This document shows positions 1-9,212 of a stretch of 53,097 nt of DNA, in pieces. The stretch spans positions 1 through 53,097 of the forward strand of contig CALECT010000103.1 in the NCBI GenBank assembly GCA_937949725.1, read 5' to 3'. The notes beneath the pieces are model-generated. The model had not been told where the DNA came from. It saw only the letters and a list, made by a program, of their open reading frames with translations, and made no database searches. Position numbers and translations under genes: made by a program. This stretch comes from an uncultured Pseudanabaenaceae cyanobacterium. Lineage in GTDB: Bacteria; Cyanobacteriota; Cyanobacteriia; PCC-9006; JAAUQQ01. How positions within the stretch are numbered: the stretch's first letter is position 1; each line of letters begins with the position of its first letter.

Positions 1-464
1 CCGCCCACTTTCATGGAAGCTACGCCCTCATCCCAGCCCTTGATTACCTGGCCCACGCCAATCTTGAACTTGAAAGGACGATTGCGATCGCGGGAGCTAT
101 CAAACTTCGTCCCATCCTCCAGCGTCCCGGTGTAATGCACTTCAACCGTCTGCCCCTGCTCAGGAGAAGCACCATCGCCCTCCGTCAGGTCTACATACTG
201 CAAACCCGAATCTGTCGTTGTCAAAGTTTCGTCAGCCATCGTTCCTGGGGCCTCCTCGGCGTTGGATGAAGATTGAGGTGTCGCCAACAAATCCGCAGCA
301 TCCGTGGAAACGGCACTGGCGACCTGAACCGGAGCTGCATCAGCCATCCCAGACTGGTCCAGATTCTTAGCCACGGCATTTCCCATCGGGGTGACCAGCT
401 GTGACACCAAGAAAACGACCACGCAGGCCAACATCAGGCCAAAGCTAATGCCTATTTCCCGCAT
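1..464 (-). CDS. FKBP-type peptidyl-prolyl cis-trans isomerase (3' end cut by window edge)
   Basis: Catalyses cis-trans isomerisation of prolyl bonds, here probably as a membrane-anchored or secreted folding helper. Reading back from an ATG at 464, preceded by a good AGGAG site, the protein starts [20 protein letters not shown], a signal anchor. A Ser/Ala-rich linker follows. From about residue 76 the FKBP domain begins: [13 protein letters not shown], then [18 protein letters not shown], then VIKGWDEGV. These are the usual conserved FKBP strands. The C-terminal third lies beyond the left edge. The family is clear; the exact cellular location is inferred. Confidence 0.9.
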   Translation of the reverse strand, partial: MREIGISFGLMLACVVVFLVSQLVTPMGNAVAKNLDQSGMADAAPVQVASAVSTDAADLLATPQSSSNAEEAPGTMADETLTTTDSGLQYVDLTEGDGASPEQGQTVEVHYTGTLEDGTKFDSSRDRNRPFKFKIGVGQVIKGWDEGVASMKVG

Positions 465-645
465 TGTTCGTACTCCTAAAAGAACTTTTGTATTTCAAGC
501 TACAGTCCAGAGACTCAGAAAGACCATCACTACACCAGCTTGCATAGGTTTGGATCCTTCAAGTCGCCTTAACTTCATGGTACAAGGCTGTCTTCCAGGT
601 CCTGCGCTGGTGTTGAGAATTGAAACCCAGTCATTCAGACTGCCT

Positions 646-966
646 TTACCAGCGACGATTTTCCATATCTCTCAGCTGACGCTCCAAACGGTCCAGCCGT
701 CCCCTCAATTCGTCCATCTCAGACTGACGAGGCACCCCCAAATCCTGCAAGATATTGCGAACCTGACGCTGGAACTGTTCTTCCATGCCGCCTTGGTCAG
801 CCTTGACCTGTTGGAGAAAATCGTCCACTAAGGCAGAAGCCTGATTGGCATCCAGCTTGCCTGTCTTGACCCATTCCTCACTCACTTCTTTGATCTTCTC
901 GGCGACTAAGGAGGTTGTACCGACGCCAAGCATCATGAGCTGCTGTATCAGGCTGTTGTTATCCAT
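646..966 (-). CDS. Phasin-family-like small coiled-coil protein
   Basis: A 106-residue acidic protein starting at ATG 966 (MDNNSLIQQLMMLGVGTTS). The N-terminal helix is followed by KIKEVSEEWVKTGKL and a C-terminal coiled coil (DELRGRLDRLERQLRDME). This layout matches short phasin/PhaF-like proteins, which in other bacteria coat polyhydroxyalkanoate granules; cyanobacterial members are common but mostly uncharacterised. An in-frame extension up to 1065 exists, but it lacks the family pattern, so the internal ATG is preferred. No PHA synthase gene is seen nearby, so a granule role is not supported by context. Confidence 0.7.
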   Translation of the reverse strand: MDNNSLIQQLMMLGVGTTSLVAEKIKEVSEEWVKTGKLDANQASALVDDFLQQVKADQGGMEEQFQRQVRNILQDLGVPRQSEMDELRGRLDRLERQLRDMENRRW

Positions 967-1204
967 AGGTTCAACGGTAAATAGGGTCAAGTCAGCGAGC
1001 AAAGCTGGCAGAGCCGTCGAGACTTCTACTGCTCTAGCACTAGGCTCATACAGTAGACCAGACAATCCTTCAAAACTGAATGTCTATCGCTGTGTGAACA
1101 GTGAGGCAGTCCAGCATTCAAAGGACGAATCTCTAACGGCGGTGGCTTAACCCCAGTTTATCCTTGAGCTTTCCTTTGCTAATCACGAGCGGTGCGGGAA
1201 ACCG

Positions 1205-1810
1205 TCATCCCAGCATCTCCCCCGTGACATCTCGATTAAAGTCATTCGCCTCAACCTCATCCCACAGACGATTGAGCTGATAGCGCCAAGCCTTTAAAGT
1301 TGCTCCCCGCTGCTGAGAGCTTTGATCTAAGCCTCCCAGCATGCCCTCCGCATAAAAACGATCCAAGGTCTGGAGCGTTGCCTCCAGGGTTTGCCCCTGG
1401 GATTTAGCAGCAGCAATGATCTGGCGAATCTGGGCTTCAATCATGCTGCCAAAGAAGCCATCTAAGCCTTTGCGATTCAGCTCAAGCAGCTGGGCAATGG
1501 CATCTCGGAAGTCCGTTTCCACCAAACTTTCCAGACGGTGGTGAAATACGCCCCATAGAACCTGCTGGTATAGGGCGTAGCGCACCAGTTGAGTGTCATC
1601 AAAATTGGCAGCGAGCAACTGAGCCATAAAGGACCGCGCTTCTCCCTCTGGACCAATGGGCAATAGCAGTCGCAGCCAGCTTTTATCGGCAGAAAGCACG
1701 ACCAGTAATCGAAGATCTGGCTGTTCTACCTGGAAGGCATCATCAGACATGACAGCCACTGCTTCTCCAAAGAGATCAACCAATATAGGTTGCAAGTCTT
1801 CGATCTTCAT
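1205..1810 (-). CDS. Conserved hypothetical protein, possible CesT/YbjN-like chaperone fold
   Basis: A 201-residue protein with ATG at 1810 and an AGGA site just upstream (rc of the bases near 1812-1816). The first half alternates strands and helices (RLLVVLSADKSWLRLLLPI, then a helix with FMAQLLAANFDDTQLVRYAL). This is reminiscent of the type III secretion chaperone/YbjN fold. The second half is helical and Gln-rich. It has no signal peptide or membrane segment. I do not recognise a named family at sequence level; the fold suggestion is inference only. It stands alone between the phasin-like gene and the YajQ gene on the same strand. Confidence 0.65.
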   Translation of the reverse strand: MKIEDLQPILVDLFGEAVAVMSDDAFQVEQPDLRLLVVLSADKSWLRLLLPIGPEGEARSFMAQLLAANFDDTQLVRYALYQQVLWGVFHHRLESLVETDFRDAIAQLLELNRKGLDGFFGSMIEAQIRQIIAAAKSQGQTLEATLQTLDRFYAEGMLGGLDQSSQQRGATLKAWRYQLNRLWDEVEANDFNRDVTGEMLG

Positions 1811-1952
1811 AGGAGTCCTTGGGAGCAGACGAATGGAAAGATAACAAGGCCCAGCAAAACTCAGGCTGCTTCCTCAACTGTAAACAGTTATTTCGGAAGC
1901 AGCCAGGTAAGCAGGTTCTAGATGACCTGCTGCGTTTGTATTAACGAGCAAT

Positions 1953-2447
1953 TTAGCGATAGTTGTTGAACTGCAAAGGAGCAGGCCAATCACCACCCCG
2001 CAGGAACTGCATGACAGCTTGGAGGTCATCTTTTGATTTTCCGGTTACTCGCAAGGCATCCCCTTGGATAGAAACCTGGATCTTGCGATCGCGAAATTCA
2101 TCTTTGGTTGCCTTCGAAATTTTCTTGGCCAGCTCCTTCTCAATCCCCCGCTTCAGCGTGATCTCTTGCCTAACCCGAGCACCGCTAGCATTTTCCCGCG
2201 TGCCATACTCAAAAATTTTCAGTGAGATCTCCCGCTTCGCCGCCTTATTCCCCAGCACCGAGCGGGCTGCTTCTAAGCTCATATCGCTAGCAGCATTGAT
2301 GACAATTTTGTCATCGCTCAGCTCAACTGTCGTATTCGTATCTTTGAGGTCATAGCGAGTCTTAATTTCTCGCTGGGCCTGGTCAACCGCATTAACCAGC
2401 TCTTGCTGATCAAAGTCACTAACAACATCAAAGGAATAGGAAGCCAT
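1953..2447 (-). CDS. YajQ-family nucleotide-binding protein
   Basis: A 164-residue protein of the usual YajQ length, starting at ATG 2447 ([20 protein letters not shown]). It shows the family hallmarks: SFDVVS at the N-terminus, [43 protein letters not shown] and [22 protein letters not shown]. Some YajQ homologues bind cyclic di-GMP in other bacteria, and others bind nucleotides or tRNA; which applies here cannot be read from sequence. Cytosolic, two RRM-like ferredoxin folds. Family assignment is near certain. Confidence 0.95.
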   Translation of the reverse strand: MASYSFDVVSDFDQQELVNAVDQAQREIKTRYDLKDTNTTVELSDDKIVINAASDMSLEAARSVLGNKAAKREISLKIFEYGTRENASGARVRQEITLKRGIEKELAKKISKATKDEFRDRKIQVSIQGDALRVTGKSKDDLQAVMQFLRGGDWPAPLQFNNYR

Positions 2448-2756
2448 TATTATTCGGAGTCTAACTCAACAAGAAATAAAAGTGGTGACATTACAGCCAC
2501 GCGGTATGAAGCCCTACCCTGCCTCTTTGGCAAGAGAGCTAGAGAACAGAGATGAGCCCAATATTCAGTAGGCTAAGCCAGGCCAAGTAAATCCAGAAGC
2601 TCTGACCTTCAAGTTAACAGCACAACAAAGCCCATCGTCTTTAAAGACAATAGAATTAATGCGCAGCAGCTTCTGCTCAAAAACTGCTTCGGTTAAGCCT
2701 GAATTCAACTCGCAGAATCACATCAGCAGATTGGCCCAAAGCCTTGGCCACAATCG
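2448..2756. other. Gene-poor spacer between YajQ and DprA-like genes
   Basis: No convincing gene. A TTG-started minus-strand reading frame of 47 codons (2565-2708) lies just downstream of the DprA-like gene, but it lacks a ribosome site and any recognised family. It is not called. Confidence 0.4.
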
Positions 2757-3260
2757 CTAATCAAAAAAGAAAGGTGTCACGACTCGGCGCTGCTCCTCTG
2801 CATATTTGCAGGTCTCCATCAATGTATGGCTGTCATGGAAAGCAAAACAAATCAGTTGCTGGCAACGGGAAACAATTTCCTGGTTGCACAGTGAGCTGGC
2901 CTCGGCCAAAGACAACTCATCATTCGCTGGGTTTTCGACCAAGTGAATGACCTGCTCTAACTGATCCCGAGATTCACGGGGTTGGCGGCTCAGGCTCTGG
3001 GGAAGAATTACGGTCAGTAAATTAGGATCAGCTCGCATTGCCCCGCGAATGGCAGCAGCGTTAGTGCCCTGAGCACCTGACGTAACTAAACGATTACCAC
3101 CCAGCACGAGGGCATAGGTCATCATCTCAATCAATTGCTGATGGGTAATTGGCACATGGCGAGAACCCAGCATGGCGATCCTTTTGGAACCGGTCTGCTG
3201 AATGGCAGCGAGCTCTTGGGCCAGCTCATCAATTTTTGGGAGGTCTAGCGAACGACTCAA
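2757..3260 (-). CDS. DprA-like Rossmann-fold protein (cyanobacterial 'DNA recombination-mediator protein A')
   Basis: A compact protein carrying the nucleotide-binding core of the DprA/SMF family: SKRIAMLGSRHVP, GGNRLVTSGAQGTNAAAIRGAM, a central ILPQS strand, and VSRCQQLICFAFHDS. It is much shorter than full DprA and lacks the SAM and winged-helix parts. In most cyanobacterial homologues I recall the protein begins with M-S-x-S-L-x-L-P. The matching codon here is a TTG at 3260 (LSRSLDLPK), with AGGG upstream, so I place the start there; another TTG exists at 3281. True DprA loads RecA on ssDNA during transformation. The role of this short form is unknown. Confidence 0.85.
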   Translation of the reverse strand: MSRSLDLPKIDELAQELAAIQQTGSKRIAMLGSRHVPITHQQLIEMMTYALVLGGNRLVTSGAQGTNAAAIRGAMRADPNLLTVILPQSLSRQPRESRDQLEQVIHLVENPANDELSLAEASSLCNQEIVSRCQQLICFAFHDSHTLMETCKYAEEQRRVVTPFFFD

Positions 3261-3423
3261 AGGTCTAGCAGCCCTAAACAACCCAGCTATTTTATCAGAG
3301 CAGGCTCAGCGCAATGCTCTTCTCTCCAACAGATAGGACGAAGCAAGCCGCTATCTATAAGAAACTTGTCTTAATCCATACGAAACGCCACAGTTCCCTC
3401 CATGAAAGCGGCAAATCGCAGGG

Positions 3424-4074
3424 TTAACGAATCAGATCAATGAGTTCCTTCGCTTCTATAAAATCCGGCGCGATCGCTAATGCAGCATCCACAGCCTGGC
3501 GAGATTCCTCTAATTTGCCCTGTCTGCCCAGGACAATGGCGCGATTGTAATAGGCCATCGCATGAATACTCGCAGGCTTAGAAGGACGATCCGGCAAGCT
3601 CAGGACATGAGCTAGCGGCTCCAAAGCTTCCTCGCCTTGGCCCAGCTGAATACGAGCCAGGGATAGATTAATGTGGGCCTCACGGTGATTAGGGTTTAAG
3701 ACCGCAGCCGTAACATAAGCCTGGGCAGCTTCTTCAATTTTGAATTGTCGATGGAGAGCTATACCTAGGCTATAGGACATTTCAGCGGAATCAGGCCATT
3801 GACGCACCAGCTCACGCCAAAGAAGCTCTGCTTCGGGGTAACGCTCTTCTCGCATGGCAGTTTGGGCTTGGCTGAGCAGCCCCAGCTCTGAACGAATCGC
3901 TGGCAATACTTCCACAGCATTGCTGTCTTCCGATCTAGGCATTGATGGCGCGCTTGACTGAGCATTCCCGACCGAAGCGAATGCCATCCCGAGGCAGCTA
4001 ACCCATAGCAGCATCATAATGACGCGCCATTGCCTCAATACCAGAGTCTTTCTCAACCCGCTTTGGCTAATCAC
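3424..4074 (-). CDS. Secreted or membrane-anchored TPR-repeat protein
   Basis: Tetratricopeptide-repeat protein, probably a periplasmic scaffold. After a basic n-region comes a hydrophobic signal segment (MMLLWVSCLGMAFASVGNA, then Gln-Ser). Four TPR units follow, with W..L....P....YSLGIAL, A..YVTAAVLNP..REAHINLSLA and A.YNRAIVLGRQGKLEES. The reading frame is open to an ATG at 4131, but that ATG has no ribosome site. The GTG at 4074 lies behind a GAGGA and is preferred. There is no operon partner, and the client protein is unknown. Confidence 0.75.
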   Translation of the reverse strand: MISQSGLRKTLVLRQWRVIMMLLWVSCLGMAFASVGNAQSSAPSMPRSEDSNAVEVLPAIRSELGLLSQAQTAMREERYPEAELLWRELVRQWPDSAEMSYSLGIALHRQFKIEEAAQAYVTAAVLNPNHREAHINLSLARIQLGQGEEALEPLAHVLSLPDRPSKPASIHAMAYYNRAIVLGRQGKLEESRQAVDAALAIAPDFIEAKELIDLIR

Positions 4075-4723
4075 TACGCAATTCCTCTGTTTGTATTTAT
4101 CACTACATTGATGCGGCTGGGTCCGTTGCATTTTAATAACCGTTGATCACACACCAAAAATGATTCAAGACAAAACCTGCAAAATTCTATTGCATATTGC
4201 CTAAATCCTTGAGCCACCGAGAGCTCCCTCCCACGGCCGAGGTCCGGCTATCCACTGCATCAATGCAGGCTCACAGCCGAGCGAAACTTAATTATTGAGT
4301 TCTTCCTAGAGCTACAGCCTGTCAGTGTAGAGACCGTTTCAACAGGACGTAAAGTTCCTAGATCAATAGGTATCTGACTTGGCTTGGCTCCTCACTTTTC
4401 ATCGACTAAATTGTTACGATCAAATAGTTGTTGACATTTTTGTGGAATTAAACTTTTCTTTCACACTCTCCCCAAAAAATATTCACAGCTTCTTTTGCAT
4501 CCTCAGAAATACTGAGAAGCATATGTAATTTCTCAACAAAGAACAGCGCAATTGCAGACCTGCATGGCATGGTATGTAGCATAAGTAAGGTCTCCATTGT
4601 GACCTCAATTGATGGCACTGGTCGCTTTATCCATGGCAGGTTGCCTCCCCTTGCGTTCCTTGTGGATTTCCCCCCAAAGACCGCCGCCATTGCCATCATT
4701 CGCGTTCCAGAGGTGCTTCTTCA
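4075..4723. other. Intergenic region between divergent genes (TPR and ComFB-domain)
   Basis: No gene seen. This roughly 650-base region should carry the divergent promoters of the two flanking genes. A TTGACA hexamer lies near 4431 in an AT-rich patch, without a convincing -10 partner. Short frames on both strands here overlap one another and look like chance. Confidence 0.4.
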
Positions 4724-5392
4724 ATGCCAGAACCCAACTCCTTCTTTAACCCTTATAAGCAGCAGGCAGAAGCGATCCGCAATCGACAGCGGGGAACTAT
4801 TCCAGCGCCACCGCCGATGAAGCCAGGCGAGGTCATGCCGACGGCCCAGGACTTTGGTCCAGAGCCAACCAATGTGATGGAAATGCTGGTTACGATGGAA
4901 GTGGTCAAGCAGGTGCAGGGGCTTCCCAAGCAGATCCAGAGCTTCATTAAGGTCACCCAGGTTAAAGCCTACGCTCTCAATATCTTGCCTCCTTTATATG
5001 TGACCAGCGCGAAAGGATGGGATCGCTATTGGGAGAAAGGCCAAGGTGAACTCCATCACAAAGTGCAAATGTCAGTACGTCAGGGCATTGCAGCGGTGCA
5101 ACGCGATCCGTTGCGGGAAACGAGTGCTCTTCCCCACGAGCGCACACCGATTACAGAAGCAGCCTTAAAGCAAATTCAGCGCTTGCTCGGTGACAGTAGC
5201 CTCACCTGGTATAACGTTGTGCCGGCAATCAAGCGAGCACTGCGCTATAGCCAGAGCCAGGGAACTGCTCAGCGTCCTGTTGCGCAACAAGATAATGGGG
5301 AAACTGTCATTCAAGAGAACCAGAATAATCCTGATAGTCCACCAGAGAATTTTGACTGGGATGCCCATCCTCTCCACCAGCGTGGTTGGTAA
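4724..5392 (+). CDS. Late competence development ComFB-domain protein
   Basis: A 222-residue cytosolic protein. Residues ~48-110 carry the ComFB pattern: NVMEMLVTMEVVKQVQGLP, IQSFIKVTQVKAYALNILPPLY, then SAKGWDRY. The conserved core V.AYALN.LPPLYV.S..GW is unmistakable. It is longer than the ~90-residue stand-alone ComFB, with an N-terminal Pro-rich arm and a C-terminal extension (TEAALKQIQRLLGD..LTWYNVVPAIKRAL) ending in an acidic/Asn-rich tail. ComFB-domain proteins have been linked to c-di-AMP/c-di-GMP sensing and competence or motility in cyanobacteria. The role of this long form is inferred only. Confidence 0.85.
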   Translation: MPEPNSFFNPYKQQAEAIRNRQRGTIPAPPPMKPGEVMPTAQDFGPEPTNVMEMLVTMEVVKQVQGLPKQIQSFIKVTQVKAYALNILPPLYVTSAKGWDRYWEKGQGELHHKVQMSVRQGIAAVQRDPLRETSALPHERTPITEAALKQIQRLLGDSSLTWYNVVPAIKRALRYSQSQGTAQRPVAQQDNGETVIQENQNNPDSPPENFDWDAHPLHQRGW

Positions 5393-5479
5393 CAACAATG
5401 CAGGGCTGTTAATGATTACTATTGTTCAGCATTGCTCCCATCTCTTAGGGACTGGGTCTCCTATCACTCCCCCTCTCCA

Positions 5480-5825
5480 TCACCGCTCAGCTCGCCTCCA
5501 ACATTAATCACCGCGACTCCGCCTTCAGCGGCAGCATCTCCACCTAGGTATTTGGGCAGGCTGGATCATCCTCAAGCACCGCTGCCAAACCTTTGAGCCC
5601 AAGCCCACGCTGGTGATTCAGGCCAGCAAAGCCCAATTTCTCAAGCCTATCGTCAGTGACTACAGCGCCCAAACAGTGGACTTCACCGAAGCAGACTTCG
5701 CCAAGTTTGAGCGGGCTTACCAACGCTATGGCAAAGCTCGGCTGACGCTGAAGTCTACTGTCACCTGCGAAGGGGAAATCTGCGCCACCCATGAAGGTGT
5801 ATTTGTCGGTATCAATCGAGGCTGA
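5480..5825 (+). pseudogene. Decayed YiiD-C-type hotdog thioesterase
   Basis: Two reading frames together give a thioesterase-like domain. The first (ending in a TAG at 5545-5547) reads LASNINHRDSAFSGSIST, matching the family motif NINHR.TAFGGS. After a frameshift near 5545 the second continues LGIWAGWIILKHRC, then QASKAQFLKPIVSDYSA and finally GEICATHEGVFVGI. Upstream of the first part the frame hits a stop, so the 5' end is also lost or shifted. Fragment order and spacing match the YiiD C-terminal thioesterase family. Sequencing error is possible for the single shift, but not for the missing start. Confidence 0.65.
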
Positions 5826-5855
5826 GGATTCAGCCATGTCTATTCCAAAGAGTCT

Positions 5856-6365
5856 CTAGTCTTCGAGAACAGTTGGGCCTTCAACGATGCTTCCGTCGGG
5901 CATCGTGGTTTGGCAGAACAAAGCACCCGCAAAGCTAGCGACACCTTCCAGGTCGGCTCCAGTCAAGTTGGCTTTAGTCAGGTCCGCTCCGGTGAAGTCA
6001 CAACCACCGAGAATGGCTCCTTTGAACTTCACGCGAACCAATTTGGCTCCTTCGAAAGTACTCCCTCCCATGTCGGAATGGTTGAAACCACAACCCGTGA
6101 GGTCAGCAGCAGTAAAGATGCATTGAGACATCCTGCAACTGCCGAAAGCATTCCCCCTCATATCATTAGCGGAAAAATTAGTCCGGCTGTAGTTCCCTTC
6201 AGAAAAGCAACAACCATTAATAGCTTGACCGACAGGAGCATTATCCTCCCATCCAGTAGCCCGACTCATGTCAGCATCAGTGATTTCAACTTCCATGAAA
6301 TCACGCTCCCCAGCAGCGTAGAGACGGAAGAACTCATCCGCAGTCATCTTCTTAATCGCCATCAC
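5856..6365 (-). CDS. Pentapeptide-repeat protein
   Basis: A 169-residue protein. After a ~45-residue N-terminal segment (IKKMTADEFFRLYAAGERDFMEVEITDAD) it becomes a pentapeptide-repeat ladder, A(D/N)Lxx-like: SRTNFSANDMRG, CIFTAADLTGCGFNHSDMGG, STFEGAKLVRVKFKGAIL, then CDFTGADLTKANLTGADL. Such repeats fold as right-handed quadrilateral beta helices. Cyanobacteria have many and most functions are unknown. No signal peptide or membrane segment is visible, so it is probably cytosolic. The start is an ATG at 6365; an ATG one codon downstream is equally possible. Confidence 0.9.
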   Translation of the reverse strand: MMAIKKMTADEFFRLYAAGERDFMEVEITDADMSRATGWEDNAPVGQAINGCCFSEGNYSRTNFSANDMRGNAFGSCRMSQCIFTAADLTGCGFNHSDMGGSTFEGAKLVRVKFKGAILGGCDFTGADLTKANLTGADLEGVASFAGALFCQTTMPDGSIVEGPTVLED

Positions 6366-6443
6366 TCATCCTGCGAATCCAGCCACATCTAAAATCCTAA
6401 CCTGATGGCAAAAGCTCACTGCAATCCCGTGCTTCCATCTGGC

Positions 6444-7112
6444 TCAGTCAGCAACCGAGGCAATGCCTTGCTGAAGCACCGCTAAAACCTGCTGCATATT
6501 GCCAGCCAGCAACGCCTCACGATCCAGCCATAGCCCAGCAAATTGCCGACTGCGTAAAATGCCATCCGCTTCAGGCTGTTGTAAAACATAGCGACCTGCC
6601 TCTAACTGAAACCAATCCAGCTCGCCATCCAACACGCGCCAAACTAAATACTCCTGGACGCCATTGCGCTCGTAGGCCAGTTTCTTATCGCCTAAATCAA
6701 TCGAAACGGTGCTTGCCGCAATCTCCGCCACTAGCTCCGGCGCGCCTTCCAAATAATCATCTTCACTCACCTGTACCTGCCCGCCCTTCTCTGGACTGAC
6801 AAACAGGGCCAAATCCGGTTGTGGCTCATTCACGCCATCCAGCCGCACTGTGGGGGCATCAGCAATCTCAACGTCCAGGGTGAATATCTGATAGGTCGCT
6901 AACCAAGCATTCAGTTGACTATGGGGTTTGCCATGGCTGAGGAAACGCAACGCTGCGGCCATGTACACCACTCCTTCAATGAGTTCGGCTCCATGGCCTT
7001 TTGGCATGGCACCATAACGGCGCTCGAATTCCTGGCGGGTGAGGCGATCGCCATTCTCCAAAGGCGGAACCTTACGCTTGTCCTTAGATGGTCTAACCTT
7101 TGCCTGCGCCAT
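6444..7112 (-). CDS. Uma2-family (PD-(D/E)XK-like) endonuclease domain protein
   Basis: Start at ATG 7112 (MAQAKVRPSKDKRKVPPLENGD). The Uma2/DUF820 pattern is complete: a helix LTRQEFERRYGAMP, H-G-AELIEGVVYMA, then NEPQPDLALF, PELVAEIAASTVSIDLGDKKLAYERNGVQEYLVW and VLDGELDWFQLE. The residues E (in ELIEG), D (in QPDLAL) and ExxxS-like (EIAAST..D.G.K..AY) align with the restriction-endonuclease-like core. The family is hugely expanded in cyanobacteria, and the biological role is not known. An in-frame extension to 7151 has no family match. Confidence 0.9.
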   Translation of the reverse strand: MAQAKVRPSKDKRKVPPLENGDRLTRQEFERRYGAMPKGHGAELIEGVVYMAAALRFLSHGKPHSQLNAWLATYQIFTLDVEIADAPTVRLDGVNEPQPDLALFVSPEKGGQVQVSEDDYLEGAPELVAEIAASTVSIDLGDKKLAYERNGVQEYLVWRVLDGELDWFQLEAGRYVLQQPEADGILRSRQFAGLWLDREALLAGNMQQVLAVLQQGIASVAD

Positions 7113-7196
7113 GCTTGCTCCAAACCTAAAACAGCAAGATGCTAAGCCCAATTATAACGAGAGACCCAAAATCGTAAGGTGTGTTTCTGCACAGCA

Positions 7197-7245
7197 AAAC
7201 GCACCATGCAATATAGCCAGCTTGGCCATATTGCATGGTGCGTTT
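7197..7245. repeat. Long perfect hairpin downstream of hpnH
   Basis: Arms 7197-7214 and 7228-7245 are perfect 18-base reverse complements, with a 13-base loop that itself holds GCCA/TGGC. On the minus strand, just 30 bases past the hpnH stop, the hairpin is followed by a short run of T, so it may act as a terminator. It could also be a member of an intergenic palindrome family; its arm begins with AAACGCACC. Confidence 0.75.
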
Positions 7246-7275
7246 CTCTACAAGGCGTGGAAGCTTAAACCGGGC

Positions 7276-8292
7276 CTAGTTAAACAAAGACGCCAAGGAA
7301 CGACCCATATTGCTGGGCTCCATGGAATCCAACGCCGCCGTGGGCTCATAGCCACAGTGGACCATGCAATCCGCACACTTGGGATTGCCGCTCTTCTTGC
7401 CGTAGTTCTCCCACTCCGTCTTATCCAGCAGCTCCTGGAAAGTCTTGTAGTGGCCTTCATTTACGAGGTAGCAAGGCTTCTGCCAGCCAAATACGCTGAA
7501 GCTGGGGCTGCCCCAGGGGGTGCATTCGTAGTCCTTCTCACCCATGAGGAAGTCCAAGAACAGCGGGCTGTGGTTGAATACCCAGCTCTTCTTCTTGCCA
7601 GCCTTGTAAGGGGCGAGGATTTCGCGGAACAGAGCCTTGGTCTTCTCCTGAGCCAGGAAGCTGTCCTGGTCAGGAGCCCATTCATAGCTGTAGCCGGGAG
7701 AAACCATCATGCCGTCTACACCCAGCTCACCCAGGTAGTCGAAGAACTCCTGAACCTCGGAAGCAGGGGTGCCTTCAAACACCGTGGTGTTGGTGGTGAC
7801 ACGGAAGCCACGAGCCTTGGCGGCACGAATTGCAGAAATGGCTTTGTCAAAGACGCCTTTGCGGTCCACACACTTGTCGTGCTGCTCTTTGAGGCCGTCC
7901 AGGTGCACACTGAAGCTGAAGTAAGGCGAAGGCTTGAACTTATCCAAGCTCTTCTCTAGCAGCAAACCATTGGTGCAAAGGTAGACAAACTTCTTGCGCG
8001 CCACCAAGCCTTCAACGATTTCTTGGATTTGGGGGTGGAGCAGGGGCTCACCGCCGGGAATAGAAACCACAGGGGCACCACATTCCTCAGCAGCGCGGAA
8101 GCAATCCTCGGGGCTGAGGTTCTGCTTGAGAATCTCGGCGGGGTGCTGGATTTTGCCGCAGCCGGTGCAGGCCAGGTTGCAGCGGAACAGGGGCTCTAGC
8201 ATGAGGACTAGAGGGAACTGCTTATCGCCTTTGAGGCGTTTGCCGACGAGATATTTGCCGACCTCTAGCGCCTGTAGCCAATGAATTGCCAT
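7276..8292 (-). CDS. hpnH: HpnH, radical SAM adenosyl-hopene transferase
   Basis: Joins the 5'-deoxyadenosyl radical to diploptene, giving adenosylhopane, the first committed step to extended C35 hopanoids. The 338-residue protein has the radical SAM motif CNLACTGC (C-x3-C-x2-C) at about residues 38-45, preceded by MLEPLFRCN. It then shows [13 protein letters not shown] (the GGEP SAM-binding motif), [14 protein letters not shown] and a C-terminal Cys-rich end ([14 protein letters not shown]). Length and layout match HpnH over the whole protein. No other hopanoid gene (shc, hpnG) is in the window, so the pathway is scattered. Confidence 0.95.
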   Translation of the reverse strand: MAIHWLQALEVGKYLVGKRLKGDKQFPLVLMLEPLFRCNLACTGCGKIQHPAEILKQNLSPEDCFRAAEECGAPVVSIPGGEPLLHPQIQEIVEGLVARKKFVYLCTNGLLLEKSLDKFKPSPYFSFSVHLDGLKEQHDKCVDRKGVFDKAISAIRAAKARGFRVTTNTTVFEGTPASEVQEFFDYLGELGVDGMMVSPGYSYEWAPDQDSFLAQEKTKALFREILAPYKAGKKKSWVFNHSPLFLDFLMGEKDYECTPWGSPSFSVFGWQKPCYLVNEGHYKTFQELLDKTEWENYGKKSGNPKCADCMVHCGYEPTAALDSMEPSNMGRSLASLFN

Positions 8293-8628
8293 GAATACTC
8301 CTGCTCACACCGATATTACTTTTGCTGAACTGATATTGCACAGCAGTCCTACAGATATAGCGTAAATCCAGGCGGACTGCCGCGAAATTCAGACAGTGAA
8401 ACCTGTTGAGCAACTACCCATGGAGTCATTGAGTGATCCGTTTTCTCGACTTTGCAGTGATCAAGCTCGTCTATTTCACTAATGAGAGATAGCGGGCTAA
8501 ATCTGCAAAGTAAAGACAGAGAAAAGGTTTCAGGTTCTTGGAAAGAGACTAAGCGAGGCTCCGTTTAGTCCAGGTTGTGAATTTATATCGCCGCTCTACA
8601 ATGAATCCGAAGCTCCAAAGACTTAACC
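8293..8628. other. Divergent intergenic region hpnH / DUF1697
   Basis: No gene seen. It should contain both promoters. A near-palindrome (GACTAA ... TTAGTC, about 8547-8570) is the only visible structure. Confidence 0.4.
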
Positions 8629-9168
8629 ATGGCAACCTGGGTTCTTCTACTGCGCGGTATCAATGTGGGTGGCAAGAATCGTCTGCCTATGAAAGAGCTG
8701 GTGCAGGAGCTGGAAGCATTTAAGCTCGCGAACATCAAAACTTATATTCAGAGTGGGAATGTCACGTTTGAAGCATCGGAGCAGGTTGCAGATGGCTTGG
8801 GCGATCGCGTCACCGCTGCCATCGAAGCGAGCCATGGCTTCAGCCCCCGTTGCCTAATTCTGAGTGCTGAGGCACTGCGGAAGGCGATCGCCAACAACCC
8901 ATTCCCAGAAGCCGAGGCCGAGCACAAAACCCTCCACCTCTACTTCCTAGCTGAACCGTCTGGAAACCCTGACCTGGCAGCCCTCGAAAAAAACAAAGCC
9001 CCCAGCGAAGCCTTCCAACTCATTGACCAAGTCTTCTATCTCCATACCCCCGATGGCATCAGTCGCTCCAAGCTGGCGGCAAGTGCTGAGAAGAAGCTTG
9101 GCGTGGCCGCGACAGCTCGCAATTGGCGGACTGTGCAGAAGCTTCAAGAAATGGTGAATCATAGCTGA
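8629..9168 (+). CDS. DUF1697 domain-containing protein
   Basis: A 179-residue cytosolic protein that is the DUF1697 domain from end to end: WVLLLRGINVGGKNRLPMKEL, then IKTYIQSGNVTFEAS, the middle strand RCLILSAEALRKAIANNPF, and TARNWRTVQKLQEM at the C-terminus. All the family's most conserved blocks are present in order. The function of DUF1697 is unknown. The ATG at 8629 fits the invariant N-terminus. It is flanked by convergent and divergent genes, so it is probably transcribed alone. Confidence 0.93.
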   Translation: MATWVLLLRGINVGGKNRLPMKELVQELEAFKLANIKTYIQSGNVTFEASEQVADGLGDRVTAAIEASHGFSPRCLILSAEALRKAIANNPFPEAEAEHKTLHLYFLAEPSGNPDLAALEKNKAPSEAFQLIDQVFYLHTPDGISRSKLAASAEKKLGVAATARNWRTVQKLQEMVNHS

Positions 9169-9212
9169 GGCAAAGCCCTTACCAGGTGAAGCACAAACGC
9201 TCTGAACAGAAT

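Noticed and set aside
2565..2708. Minus-strand 47-codon frame (TTG start) after the DprA-like gene
   Set aside because: Amino acid content is plausible, but there is no ATG/GTG, no ribosome site and no recognised family.
4431..4470. Promoter built on TTGACA near 4431
   Set aside because: No -10 hexamer occurs at a suitable distance in either direction.
4448..4820. Overlapping short frames on both strands upstream of the ComFB gene
   Set aside because: They overlap each other and the real ComFB start, and neither resembles a protein family.
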